Source: Arthrobacter sp. H-02-3
GTDB taxonomy: Bacteria; Actinomycetota; Actinomycetes; Actinomycetales; Micrococcaceae
Reading direction: 5' to 3'
NCBI RefSeq assembly: GCF_003097355.1
Contig: NZ_PYUI01000022.1
Coordinates: 1 to 64,000, forward strand
Length of the DNA: 64,000 nt
Positions 15,520 to 24,451 of this stretch are shown piece after piece. A program made the translations under genes and the position numbers. A model generated the notes under the pieces. That model made no database searches. It was not told where the DNA came from and saw only the letters and a program-made list of their open reading frames with translations. How positions within the stretch are numbered: position 1 is the first letter of the stretch; each line of letters opens with the position of its first letter.

Positions 15520-16842
15520 GTGAGCCCAGCCAGCACGAGCGGAACAACCAGCAGCGGGAAGACCAACAGCGCGAGTCCCCGCACCGTGGGTCCCCGCGCC
15601 ATTCGCGAGGTCGTCTTCGTCGACGGCGTCCGCACCCCCTTCGGCCGCGCGGGCGAAAAAGGCATTTATGCCGGCACCCGCGCCGATGACCTCGTGGTTA
15701 AGTGCATCCGCGAACTGATGCGCCGCAACCCCTCGCTTCCGGCGGAAAGGATCGACGAAGTCGCGATCGCCGCCACCACCCAGACGGGCGACCAGGGCCT
15801 GACCATCGGCCGCACCGCCGCCCTGCTCGCCGGGCTCCCGCGGACCGTGCCCGGCTTCGCGATCGACCGCATGTGCGCCGGCGCCATGACCGCCGTGACC
15901 ACGACGGCAAGCGGGATCGGCTTCGGCGCGTACGACGTCGTCATTGCCGGCGGCGTGGAACACATGGGCAACCACCCGATGGGCGCCGGCGCCGACCCCA
16001 ACCCGCGCTTCATGTCGGAGCGGCTCGTTGACCCGGCGGCCCTGAACATGGGCAACACGGCCGAGAACCTGCACGACCGCTTCCCGGCCATCACGAAGGA
16101 ACGCACCGACGCTTACGCCGTCGCTTCCCAGGACAAGCTGGCCGCTGCCTACGCCAGGGACCAGATCCAGCCCGACCTCGTGCCGGTGGCCACGATGAAG
16201 CCGGGCCAGGGCTGGATGGTGAACACGGTGGATGAGCCGCCGCGCCCGGGCACGACGGTGGAGGACCTCGCCGCGCTGCGGACCCCATTCCGTACCCACG
16301 GCCGGGTCACGGCCGGCAATGCCGCCGGACTCAACGACGGCGCCACCGCCGCCCTGCTGGCCTCCGCGGACGCCGCGGAGGAACTCGGCCTGCCGGTCAG
16401 GATGCGCCTGGTGTCCTACGCCTTCGCCGGCGTCGAACCCGAGGTCATGGGCATCGGCCCGGTCCCGGCCACCGAGAAGGCACTGAAGAACGCCGGCCTC
16501 GGCATCGGGGACATCGGCCTCTTCGAGATCAACGAGGCTTTCGCCGTCCAGGTCCTCAGTTTCCTGGACCACTTCGGGATCGCCGACGACGACCCCCGCG
16601 TCAACCGCTACGGCGGCGCGATCGCCGTGGGACACCCGCTGGCCTCCTCCGGGGTCCGACTGATGAACCAGCTGGCCCGGCAGTTCGAAGAAGACCCCAC
16701 GGTCCGGTACGGCATGACCACCATGTGCATTGGCCTCGGCATGGGCGCCACCGTCATCTGGGAGAACCCGCACCACCCGGATTACGGCACGGAATACACA
16801 ATCTCCGAATCCGCCACCACCACGACTGGAGCCACAGCATGA
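15520..16842 (+). CDS. fadA: Acetyl-CoA C-acyltransferase (thiolase) of beta-oxidation
   Basis: Catalyses the final thiolytic step of fatty acid beta-oxidation. Thiolase motifs are complete: acyl-accepting Cys119 in IDRMCAGAMTA, NEAFAVQ, the GHP motif in AVGHPLASSG, and the second catalytic Cys in TTMCIGLGMG. GTG at 15520 is chosen because GAGGAG lies just before it and an upstream extension would run through the hairpin. The product has 440 residues. The gene overlaps the next one by 4 bp, forming the standard FadA-FadB pair. Confidence 0.92.
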   Translation: MSPASTSGTTSSGKTNSASPRTVGPRAIREVVFVDGVRTPFGRAGEKGIYAGTRADDLVVKCIRELMRRNPSLPAERIDEVAIAATTQTGDQGLTIGRTAALLAGLPRTVPGFAIDRMCAGAMTAVTTTASGIGFGAYDVVIAGGVEHMGNHPMGAGADPNPRFMSERLVDPAALNMGNTAENLHDRFPAITKERTDAYAVASQDKLAAAYARDQIQPDLVPVATMKPGQGWMVNTVDEPPRPGTTVEDLAALRTPFRTHGRVTAGNAAGLNDGATAALLASADAAEELGLPVRMRLVSYAFAGVEPEVMGIGPVPATEKALKNAGLGIGDIGLFEINEAFAVQVLSFLDHFGIADDDPRVNRYGGAIAVGHPLASSGVRLMNQLARQFEEDPTVRYGMTTMCIGLGMGATVIWENPHHPDYGTEYTISESATTTTGATA

Positions 16843-18998
16843 GCGCCGCTGATTTCCGCAAGCTTGCCGATCTCTTCCCGAACGAGACGGTCACGCACTC
16901 CTACGTCCAGGACATCGAGCTGCCAGCCGTCAGCGGCACCAGCCCCGGCACCTTTGCGCTCATCACGCTGGACAATGGCCTGGACCACTCCAAACCCACC
17001 ACGCTCGGGCCCAACACCCTCGTGGAACTCGGGATGGTCCTGGAGGGGCTGAAGGAGCGCGCTGCCCGCGGCGAGATTGCCGGCGTGGGCGTTACGGGCA
17101 AGCCGTACTTCCTGGTGGCGGGCGCGGACCTGTCCACGGTCAAGTCGGTCAGCGCGCGCGAACAGGGCCTCTGGATGGCCCAGCTGGGCCACGACGTCTA
17201 CGCCACCCTGGCCGATCTCGGCGTCCCCAGCTTCGCGTTCATCAACGGCCTGGCCCTGGGCGGCGGCCTGGAGATCGCGCTGCAGTCCACCTACCGGACC
17301 GTCTCCACGGGCGCCGGCGCGCTGGCGCTGCCGGAAGCCTTCATCGGGCTGATTCCGGGCTGGGGCGGGGTGTACATCCTGCCGCGGCTGATCGGGCCGG
17401 AGAACGCGCTCAAGGTCATGATCGAAAACCCGCTGAGCAACAACCGCACGCTCACCGGCCCGCAGGCCTTTGAGCTCGGCGTGGCGGACGCCATGTTCGA
17501 GCCCGCGGACTTCATTGAGCAGTCCGTCGCCTGGGCCGCGAAGGTCATTGCCGGCGCCGTGGCGCCGGAGCGGGCCAACGCCGTCGACCCCGCCGCTCCG
17601 GAGGTCGCAGCGCGCTGGGCGGCCGCCGTCGCGAAGGGCCGGGCCTTTGTCGAGGCCAAGACGTCCAATGCCTCCCCCGCGCCGGCCAAGGTCCTCGATG
17701 TCATGGAAGCCAACCGGACCCTGACGCAGGCGCAGTCCGCCGAACTCGAGTGCGACACCCTCGCGGACCTCATGCAGACCCCCGAGTTCCGCTCGACCGT
17801 CTACGCGTTCCTGGACCTCGTGCAGCGGCGCGCGAAGCGCCCTGCCGGCGCCCCGGACCGCAAGCTGGCCCGCCCGGTGGGCAAAGTGGGCGTGGTGGGG
17901 GCGGGCCTGATGGCAAGCCAGCTCGCCCTGCTCTTCGCCCGCCAGCTCAAGGTGCCGGTGGTGATGACGGACATCGACCAGGCCCGGGTGGACAAGGGGG
18001 TTGGCTACGTGCACGCCGAGGTGGACAAGCTGCTGACCAAGAAGCGGATCAGCCCCGACGCCGCAAACCGCACCAAGGCGCTGGTAACCGGCTCGGTGTC
18101 CAAGGAAGCCTTCGCGGACGCCGACTTCGTGATCGAGGCCGTCTTCGAGGAACTCAACGTCAAGAAGCAGGTCTTCAAGGAGGTCGAGGCGATCGTGTCG
18201 CCCGAGTGCATCCTTGCGACCAACACCTCGTCGCTGTCCGTCACGGCAATGGCCGCGGACCTCGAACACCCGGAGCGGCTCGTCGGGTTCCACTTCTTCA
18301 ACCCCGTGGCAGTGATGCCGCTGCTGGAAATTGTCCGCGCACCGAAGACCGACGACGCAGTGCTGGCCACCGCCTTCGAGCTCGCCAAGGGGCTGAAGAA
18401 GTCCGCCGTTCTCGTCAAGGATGCCGCCGCATTCGTGGTCAACCGCGTTCTGCTGCGCCTCATGGGCGAAGTAACCGCCGCCTTCGACGAGGGCACCCCG
18501 GCCGAGGTCGCAGACAACGCGCTGCGGCCGATGGGCCTGCCGATGACTCCCTTTGTGCTTGGCGCCATGGTGGGCCTGCCGGTGGCCCAGCACGTCCAGG
18601 AGTCGCTGCACGCGGCCTTCGGGGACCGGTTCCGGGTTTCGGCGAACTTGCAGGCGCTGATCGACAACGGCGTGAAGTCCATCTGGGCTCCGGGTGCGGA
18701 CGGCAAGCCAGTCATCCCGGCCGAGACCCTCGCGCTGATGTCCTTCGGCAGCAGCCCGTCCACCGCGGACGAAGTCCTGCGCCGCACGCAGGACGCCCTT
18801 GCGGAGGAAATCGGGCTCATGCTCGAGGAGGGTGTCGTGGCCGGTCCGGAGGACATCGATCTCGGCATGATCCTTGGCGCAGGCTGGCCGATGTTCCTGG
18901 GTGGCATCACCCCGTATTTGGACCGGGTGGGCGCCTCGGAGCGGGTCAACGGCAAGAAGTTCCTGGCCCCGGGCGTAGCCTCCGAGCCCGCCGCCTGA
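16839..18998 (+). CDS. fadB: FadB/FadJ-type enoyl-CoA hydratase / 3-hydroxyacyl-CoA dehydrogenase
   Basis: Bifunctional beta-oxidation enzyme of 719 residues. The N-terminal crotonase domain (about 15-300) has the oxyanion-hole segments FLVAGADLS and INGLALGGGLEIAL plus PEAFIGLIPGWGG. A linker leads to the NAD-binding hydroxyacyl-CoA dehydrogenase domain (from about 345) with GVVGAGLMASQLA, ATNTSSLSV and the catalytic GFHFFNPVAVMPLLEIV region, followed by the C-terminal dehydrogenase helical domains. ATG at 16839 overlaps the thiolase stop (ATGA), so the two subunits are translationally coupled. Confidence 0.93.
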   Translation: MSAADFRKLADLFPNETVTHSYVQDIELPAVSGTSPGTFALITLDNGLDHSKPTTLGPNTLVELGMVLEGLKERAARGEIAGVGVTGKPYFLVAGADLSTVKSVSAREQGLWMAQLGHDVYATLADLGVPSFAFINGLALGGGLEIALQSTYRTVSTGAGALALPEAFIGLIPGWGGVYILPRLIGPENALKVMIENPLSNNRTLTGPQAFELGVADAMFEPADFIEQSVAWAAKVIAGAVAPERANAVDPAAPEVAARWAAAVAKGRAFVEAKTSNASPAPAKVLDVMEANRTLTQAQSAELECDTLADLMQTPEFRSTVYAFLDLVQRRAKRPAGAPDRKLARPVGKVGVVGAGLMASQLALLFARQLKVPVVMTDIDQARVDKGVGYVHAEVDKLLTKKRISPDAANRTKALVTGSVSKEAFADADFVIEAVFEELNVKKQVFKEVEAIVSPECILATNTSSLSVTAMAADLEHPERLVGFHFFNPVAVMPLLEIVRAPKTDDAVLATAFELAKGLKKSAVLVKDAAAFVVNRVLLRLMGEVTAAFDEGTPAEVADNALRPMGLPMTPFVLGAMVGLPVAQHVQESLHAAFGDRFRVSANLQALIDNGVKSIWAPGADGKPVIPAETLALMSFGSSPSTADEVLRRTQDALAEEIGLMLEEGVVAGPEDIDLGMILGAGWPMFLGGITPYLDRVGASERVNGKKFLAPGVASEPAA

Positions 18999-19044
18999 CC
19001 GGCCCCGGATCCCAAGGCCACGCAGAGCCGCCGCTGTCCGCAGC

Positions 19045-20043
19045 TTACCCGGCTGCGGGCGGTGGCGGCGCCGTGTCAAGGCCTCCTGTGCCTGCCGGAA
19101 CAGCCACCGCGAGGCGGCGGAAGTGTCGACCGGCAGAGGGCAGCCAGACAAGGACCGCGGGAACCAGGCCGGCGATGAGCGGCAGACCCTGGGTGGAGAC
19201 CGTCAGGAGGATCCCTGACAGCAGGCCGGCCGGGGTGGCCGGATTCTCGGCGGATATGGACGCTAAACCGGCGAGCGTTGCCAGTACGACGAGGGCAAGG
19301 CCCGCCAGCGGAACGAGGGTCACGATGGGCCGAACGAACGGCTTTCCACGCCGGACCGCCCTGGCACAGGCGAGGTCTGCAGCCGCCACCGAGGCAAGCG
19401 TCAACCAAAGCACCAGCGCCGGAGTCGTGTTTCCGCCTGAACTAATACTTCCCGCAAGGAGGACCAGCCCCAGCACCGCCTGCAGCGCGGCAACAACGCC
19501 GGCGACGACCAGGATCCAGACCGATGCCACCACGGTTGGTGGCACCCGGTAGGGCGGGGTCTCCGAACCGGATGATGTTTCCAGCGTTTGCGCAGCGCAG
19601 CGCGTGAAATAGGCGTTGGCCGGCGGCAGCCACATCAGTACCGTGGCCACGACCGCCACCACACCCACCGCACCGATGGGAGACAACAGAACGTCCCGCC
19701 ATGGCACTTCGCCGGCCGACGGACCGCCACGGGCGAAGAAGAGCGCCGGAAGGATCACCGGATACGCCGACAGGACGATGCGTGCCAGCCGGCGGCCCCG
19801 TCTCAGGAGCAGGGCGAACACAGCACCGGCCACAAACGCGGCGGCACTGGCAACGCTGAGCGCCAGGGCCGGGAAGTACGTCTCCGGGGCGACCATCCCG
19901 CCGAAGGCCAGGATCATGAGCAACCCCATCAGTGTCCAGAGGGTTCCTACGGCCCCGATCACCAGCCATATCCCGGACGAAATCGTCAGGACGGCCGGGA
20001 CTGCGGCACTCGTGGTCGGGGCGGCGTCCGGTGTGGTGGTCAT
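19045..20043 (-). CDS. Polytopic membrane protein of unknown function
   Basis: A 332-residue protein with about eight hydrophobic segments, for example VLTISSGIWLVIGAVGTLWTLMG, LALSVASAAAFVAGAVFALLL, AVGVVAVVATVLMWLP, WILVVAGVVAALQAVLGLVLLAG, ALVVLATLAGLAS and GLPLIAGLVPAVLVWLP. There is a short polar N-terminus and a Pro/Gly-rich C-terminal tail. I recognise no family. It is convergent with fadB (46-bp gap) and is followed on the other side by the ECF ATPase gene. Confidence 0.6.
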   Translation of the reverse strand: MTTTPDAAPTTSAAVPAVLTISSGIWLVIGAVGTLWTLMGLLMILAFGGMVAPETYFPALALSVASAAAFVAGAVFALLLRRGRRLARIVLSAYPVILPALFFARGGPSAGEVPWRDVLLSPIGAVGVVAVVATVLMWLPPANAYFTRCAAQTLETSSGSETPPYRVPPTVVASVWILVVAGVVAALQAVLGLVLLAGSISSGGNTTPALVLWLTLASVAAADLACARAVRRGKPFVRPIVTLVPLAGLALVVLATLAGLASISAENPATPAGLLSGILLTVSTQGLPLIAGLVPAVLVWLPSAGRHFRRLAVAVPAGTGGLDTAPPPPAAG

Positions 20044-20099
20044 CCGCCCAATGCTCGGCTACTGGCCGACCGCCCGGTAGGGTCGCAAGCCCCCGCCCG

Positions 20100-21641
20100 T
20101 CAGAGCTCCCGCAGGCAACCGCCGTCGAGCTCAAGGATCCGGTGCGCGGTGGCTCGGGCGTAGGAGAGGTCGTGGGTGACCATGACGACGGCGGTCCCCC
20201 GCGCCGCCGCGGCCTCGACGGCCCTGCCGAGCCGTTCGAGTCCGTGCCGGTCCAGCCCCACGGTGGGCTCGTCCAGGGCCAGGACTGCCGGTTCGCGGGC
20301 CAGGACCGTGGCCAGGGCGAGCAACCGCTGCTGTGAGGCGGAGAGTTCGGCCGGGTGGACCGCCCCGGCAGCAGCGGAAAGCCCGACGCCGGCCAGGGCC
20401 GCCCGTGCCCTGTCCTCGGCTTCGGCTTTGCCGAAGAGCTGCCGGAGGCCGAATGCCGCTTCCCGTAGGACAGTCCGTTCGAAGAGCTGGTCCCGGGGGT
20501 GCTGGAACAGCAGGCCGACCGAGGCCGCGACCGTTCCTACGGGCACGCCGGCGATGCTGCGTCCGCAGACCTGGACGTCTCCCTCGGTGGGCCGCAGCAG
20601 TCCGTTGAAGTGCCGCAGGAGCGTCGATTTGCCGGCGCCGTTGGGACCGGTCACGGCGATGATCTCGCCCGGGCGAACGGCGAGGTCCACGTCCCGCAGG
20701 ACCCGTTGCCGGGGACCGGTCCCGCGCCGCTGGTCCTGGCTGTAGCCGAACCCGACCCCGCGTAGTTCAAGGCCTGGTTCGAGCCGTGCCGGCCCGGGGC
20801 CCGGTGCGGCGGGAGGCGCCGGGGCTTGACCGGGGACTGCTGCAGCCTCAGGACGGAGAACTCCGGGCACAAGCACCCCGGCGTGCTCCAGCGCGGCCGA
20901 GCCGATCAGCTGTGCCGGCACCCCCGCGGCGGTGACGGTTCCGGCGTCGAGGACGGTCCAGTGCATGGCTTCGCCGGCAAGCCGGTCGGCCGCCTGGCTC
21001 AGCAGGACGACGCCGGTGCCGGTGGCACAGAGTCCGCGGATCAGCTCCTCGATCCGGGCGGACCCGGCGGCATCCAGGGAAGCCATCGGCTCGTCAAGGA
21101 TGAGCATGTCCGGTTCAGCGATGACCGCGCAGCCCACTGCGAGCCTGCGCAGCTCTCCGCCGGAGAGCGTGGCCGGGTCGCGGTCCAGTAGCCCGGACAG
21201 GCCGGTCCGCGCGGCGGTGCGTTCGACTGCGCGGAGCATGTCCGCCCGTGGCGTCGCACGGAGTTCCAGGCCGAAGGCCAGCTCCTCGGCGACTGTGGCG
21301 CGCACCGTGGAAAGCATCGAGGCGGCGTCCTGCGGGACAAAGGCCACGCGGCGGGACCATTCGGCCGGGTTGATCCGCGGGTCGTCGGGCGCGCCGTGAA
21401 AATCCAGCCGGGTGCCGTCGAGCTCGAGGCTGCCGCGGAACTCCCCCGCGGGGCCGGCACGCAGCCAGGCTGCCAGCAGTTTTCCGAGCGTGGACTTTCC
21501 GCTCCCGGAGCCGCCCAGGACGGCGGTCAGGGAGCCGGGCGTGACCGAGAGAGTTACATCGCGCAGCGCCGGCCGGCTCTCGCCATGAAACGTGAAGGCA
21601 TCAATCCGCGCCCGGAGAGCCGTGCGGGTGGCCGCCGTCAC
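20100..21641 (-). CDS. ECF transporter ATPase, two fused ABC domains
   Basis: Energy-coupling module of an ECF-type vitamin/nucleobase importer, with both ATPases in one 513-residue chain. First half: Walker A GGSGSGKSTLG, signature LSGGELRRLAVG, Walker B DMLILDEPMASLD. Second half: Walker A GPNGAGKSTLL, a Q-loop in LLFQHPRDQLFERTV, signature-equivalent LSASQQRLLALA (normally LSGGQ), Walker B AVLALDEPTVGLD. GTG at 21641 overlaps the EcfT stop by 4 bp; an ORF extension to 22151 is only an overlap frame. The degenerate second signature (LSASQ) is worth noting. Confidence 0.88.
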   Translation of the reverse strand: MTAATRTALRARIDAFTFHGESRPALRDVTLSVTPGSLTAVLGGSGSGKSTLGKLLAAWLRAGPAGEFRGSLELDGTRLDFHGAPDDPRINPAEWSRRVAFVPQDAASMLSTVRATVAEELAFGLELRATPRADMLRAVERTAARTGLSGLLDRDPATLSGGELRRLAVGCAVIAEPDMLILDEPMASLDAAGSARIEELIRGLCATGTGVVLLSQAADRLAGEAMHWTVLDAGTVTAAGVPAQLIGSAALEHAGVLVPGVLRPEAAAVPGQAPAPPAAPGPGPARLEPGLELRGVGFGYSQDQRRGTGPRQRVLRDVDLAVRPGEIIAVTGPNGAGKSTLLRHFNGLLRPTEGDVQVCGRSIAGVPVGTVAASVGLLFQHPRDQLFERTVLREAAFGLRQLFGKAEAEDRARAALAGVGLSAAAGAVHPAELSASQQRLLALATVLAREPAVLALDEPTVGLDRHGLERLGRAVEAAAARGTAVVMVTHDLSYARATAHRILELDGGCLREL

Positions 21642-22396
21642 GACGGGCCTCCGGCAGGCCAGGAGACAACGAGCCGCGCAGCGACGGCTGCGGCAGCGAG
21701 CACGAATGCTGCGGCCCGGAAGAGCCGCTGGGCAGGCGGGTCGGCGACGTCGCGGTAGCTGGTGCGGGGTCCCGGGCTGCCGAACCCGCGGGCCTCGAGC
21801 GCCTGGGCGCGGCTGCCGGCGTCGTCCATCAGGGCCAGAACCAGCGGAATCATCTGCAGGCGCAGCGCGCCGGCGCGCGACCACAGGCCGCCGCGGATCA
21901 CCATCCCGCGCGTTTCCTGGGCCTGCCGGATCCGCTCCAGGCGGCCCGCGACGGCAGGCAGGAGGGTCAGGGTGGAGGCCAGGACGAACCCGAACTGCGG
22001 CGGGATCCGGCGGGCCGAGAGGGCCGAGACGAGGTCCGGAACGCTCACCGTGAAGGAAAAGAGGAGGAACACCAGGACGCAGGCGGCGGTCCGGGTCCCG
22101 AGCTCCAGCGCAAATCGCAGGCCCTCGGCGGTGACCCGTGCCGGTCCCCACGCAGCGAGGACAGTGTGGCCTTCGGGGAAGAAGAGACCGTGCAGCACCA
22201 GCAAGGACAGGAACAGGGGCACCAGGATCACCGCCGCGGCGGACAGGACCCGCCCCGCGACTCCACGGCGCACCGCGAGGACCGCGGAGGCGAGTCCGAC
22301 GGCCACGGACAGCGGCCAGCTGGCTGCCGCCGTCGTGATGACGGCAGTACAGGCCGCCGCAGTCAGCGCGGTGAAGGGGTGAAGGCGCAGGGTCAT
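21638..22396 (-). CDS. ecfT: ECF transporter transmembrane protein EcfT
   Basis: Membrane-coupling subunit of 252 residues with several hydrophobic helices and the two Ala-Arg-Gly type coupling motifs expected in EcfT: QAQETRGMVIRGG and QALEARGFGSPG, which insert into the ATPase grooves. It lies between the S component (33-bp gap) and the double ATPase (4-bp overlap), completing a dedicated (group I) ECF transporter. Confidence 0.85.
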   Translation of the reverse strand: MTLRLHPFTALTAAACTAVITTAAASWPLSVAVGLASAVLAVRRGVAGRVLSAAAVILVPLFLSLLVLHGLFFPEGHTVLAAWGPARVTAEGLRFALELGTRTAACVLVFLLFSFTVSVPDLVSALSARRIPPQFGFVLASTLTLLPAVAGRLERIRQAQETRGMVIRGGLWSRAGALRLQMIPLVLALMDDAGSRAQALEARGFGSPGPRTSYRDVADPPAQRLFRAAAFVLAAAAVAARLVVSWPAGGPS

Positions 22397-22429
22397 AGGA
22401 TCAGGGCCGCAGTGTCACAGCGTCATTGT

Positions 22430-23251
22430 TCAGGCGTCGGGCGCCGACGGGGCTTTGCCCGCGAGCACGCGGAAGCGCCGTACGAAGGGGAACTGGAACG
22501 TGGTGCGGCGGGGCAAGGCGTAGGCCAGCAGCGCCGCGATGGTGAAGACGATCCCTTTGTCCATGGGGTCCGAAATCAGGGCCTGCTTGGTGATGGCGGC
22601 CAGGAGGGTGTCCCCCATGGCGCGGAAAGCGCTGACGATCGCACCGGTGCCGAGGCCGGACGTGCCGCCAAAGACGAAGGCGGCGATCGGGGCGGAGACG
22701 ACGCCGGCGAGGATGCCGGTGATGAAGCCGGCCACGGGTGCGAGGTAGAAGCGGCGGAACAGGCCGATGCGGGCAGCCATGCCGGCGAGGAAGCCGATGA
22801 GGGCGGCGCCGGCGGCGAACGGCAGGACCGTGGGGTTGAAGAAGGACCAGACGATGCTGCTCAGCGCGCCCGTGGCGGCGCCGGCGGCGGGGCCGGCGAG
22901 GACCCCGATCAGCACGGTGCCGATCGCGTCGATGTAGAACGGCAGGCCGGTGCTGCCCATGAGCTGTCCGAGGACCACGTTCAGGACAAGTGCCACAGGG
23001 ATGAGGACCAGAGTGGAAGTGGGAAGGACCGGCAGGACGGCGACAATCAGCAGCACAGCGCCGAGCAGGAAGCCCCCGAGGGCCACGAGGGCCGAGAAAC
23101 TTGCCGGGCCGTTGGCAATGTCAGCGGGCTGGGTTAGCACCAGGAAGACGTAGGTGGCGGCGATGGATGCGGCGCCGGCGATTTCGAGCAGGCGGCGACC
23201 GCGGCCGGCCGCCTGTCCAGGGTCCGTGACCGTAAGAGCTGGCTGTGACAT
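22430..23251 (-). CDS. ECF transporter S component (substrate-binding)
   Basis: A 273-residue integral membrane protein with six to eight hydrophobic helices; the LGQLMGSTGLPFYIDAIGTVLIGVLAGPAAGAATGALSS-type region is typical of ECF S components. ATG at 23251 follows AAGGAA; a longer in-frame start at 23293 is less likely. The substrate is not obvious. The nucleoside hydrolase gene just upstream in the same run points to a nucleoside, nucleobase or related compound, which is inference from context only. No TPP-riboswitch-like sequence was recognised in the 124-bp leader. Confidence 0.8.
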   Translation of the reverse strand: MSQPALTVTDPGQAAGRGRRLLEIAGAASIAATYVFLVLTQPADIANGPASFSALVALGGFLLGAVLLIVAVLPVLPTSTLVLIPVALVLNVVLGQLMGSTGLPFYIDAIGTVLIGVLAGPAAGAATGALSSIVWSFFNPTVLPFAAGAALIGFLAGMAARIGLFRRFYLAPVAGFITGILAGVVSAPIAAFVFGGTSGLGTGAIVSAFRAMGDTLLAAITKQALISDPMDKGIVFTIAALLAYALPRRTTFQFPFVRRFRVLAGKAPSAPDA

Positions 23252-23375
23252 GGGAGGTGTTCCTTTGGGTGGGTGCGACAACATCCGCCTCATGTCACCT
23301 CGGCGCAGCTACCATCCTAGCGATCCGCGGACCCGCACGGGAACCCACTGGCCGCCCCGCCTCAGGCGGAACGCC

Positions 23376-24404
23376 TCAGGTGCCCGGCGACCGCGCACCC
23401 ACGGCGCGTCCAAGGGCACCAATTGAGGAAATCAGTTCGTCGAAGCAGTGCTCGGGGTGGTTATCGGACACAATCCTGGCGTTGGGCGGCAGCGCCCAGA
23501 GCCCGCGGAAGTCTGCCACCGTGGTGCCGATCAGCAGCGGAGAGTCCGTTTCGACGTGGACCGTGGCCGGGCGGGTGGTGAACGGTGTGCGTCCCGCGGC
23601 AACGCATGCCGCGAAGGCGTCGTGCACGTGCGCCACATAGCCTTGGTCGTAGAGCCGGTGGAATTCGAAGTAGAAGCGCAGGGCGTCGGACAGGCAGGCG
23701 ACGAGCGGGTTCCCGGACCGGCTGCGCAGGCCCTCGGGCTGCTCCGGGAGGACCAGTTCAGGCTCCGGGGCGCCCGCGGCCTCGCTCAAGCGCCGCAAGT
23801 GCTCCGGTTGCATCTCGATCCGCTCGGTGGTCTCCAGCGCACAGACGATCGGCAGCTTGTCCTCGGGCAGCCCGCGGTAGGCGGCGAACACTTCCTTGGC
23901 GGCGTGCGGGTCCACCGAGGTGTTCCATTCGGCCGTCGGGGTGGTGTTGCCCTGGTAGTAGTAGCTGCCGCCCATGATGACGAGCCCCTTGAGCAGCAGG
24001 GGGAGCCCCGGTTCGCGGCGCAGGGCGAGGGCAAAGTTGGTCAGCGGGCCGGTGATCAGTCCGGTGATCTCCCCCGGATGTGCCCGCACCTCCTCCACCC
24101 AGACGTCGACGGCGTGCCGCGCCGAGATCTGCTGGACCGGCGCCGGCAGCTCGGCGTAGCCGATTCCCTGCGGCCCGTGGGTCTCCTCGGTGGTGACCAG
24201 CGGGATTTCCAGCGGAACTTCGGCGCCGATGGCCACCTCGATGCCTTGGCGGCCGCACAACTCCAGCAGGGCCAGGTTGTTCAACGCCACCTGCCGCGCC
24301 CCGACGTTCCCGGCGGTGCAGGTGATGGCTTGGATCCGGACGTCGGGCCGGGACAGCAGATAGACCAGGGCCAGCGCGTCGTCGATCCCGGTGTCGACGT
24401 CCAT
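23376..24404 (-). CDS. Inosine/uridine-preferring nucleoside hydrolase family protein
   Basis: Hydrolyses the N-glycosidic bond of nucleosides to base plus ribose. The calcium-binding signature is DVDTGIDDALAL at the very N-terminus; other family parts are ITCTAGNVGARQVALNN, GLITGPLTNFALALRREP, VIMGGSYYYQGN with TAEWNTSVDPHAA, and YVAHVHDAFA for the catalytic-side His/Asp. The ATG at 24404 leaves almost no residues before the first Asp, whereas relatives have a short beta-strand first. An in-frame CTG at 24425 (giving L-N-T-Q-S-I-L-M) could be the real start. It precedes the ECF transporter genes. Confidence 0.85.
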   Translation of the reverse strand: MDVDTGIDDALALVYLLSRPDVRIQAITCTAGNVGARQVALNNLALLELCGRQGIEVAIGAEVPLEIPLVTTEETHGPQGIGYAELPAPVQQISARHAVDVWVEEVRAHPGEITGLITGPLTNFALALRREPGLPLLLKGLVIMGGSYYYQGNTTPTAEWNTSVDPHAAKEVFAAYRGLPEDKLPIVCALETTERIEMQPEHLRRLSEAAGAPEPELVLPEQPEGLRSRSGNPLVACLSDALRFYFEFHRLYDQGYVAHVHDAFAACVAAGRTPFTTRPATVHVETDSPLLIGTTVADFRGLWALPPNARIVSDNHPEHCFDELISSIGALGRAVGARSPGT

Positions 24405-24451
24405 GAGGATCGATTGGGTATTCAGCGCCGGATCGTTCGAGGCTTGATTGG

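Noticed and set aside
13945..16776. 943-codon minus-strand frame opposite rnd and fadA
   Set aside because: Antisense to two well-supported genes, with Gly/Arg/His-rich shadow composition and no domain.
16782..19151. 789-codon minus-strand frame opposite fadB
   Set aside because: Antisense shadow of a conserved bifunctional enzyme; no motif of its own.
21642..22151. N-terminal extension of the ECF ATPase
   Set aside because: It is an overlapping frame within ecfT; the GTG at 21641 overlapping the ecfT stop and the start of ABC homology fix the real start.
23252..23375. Riboswitch before the ECF S component
   Set aside because: The 124-bp leader shows no recognisable TPP, cobalamin, preQ1 or FMN consensus.
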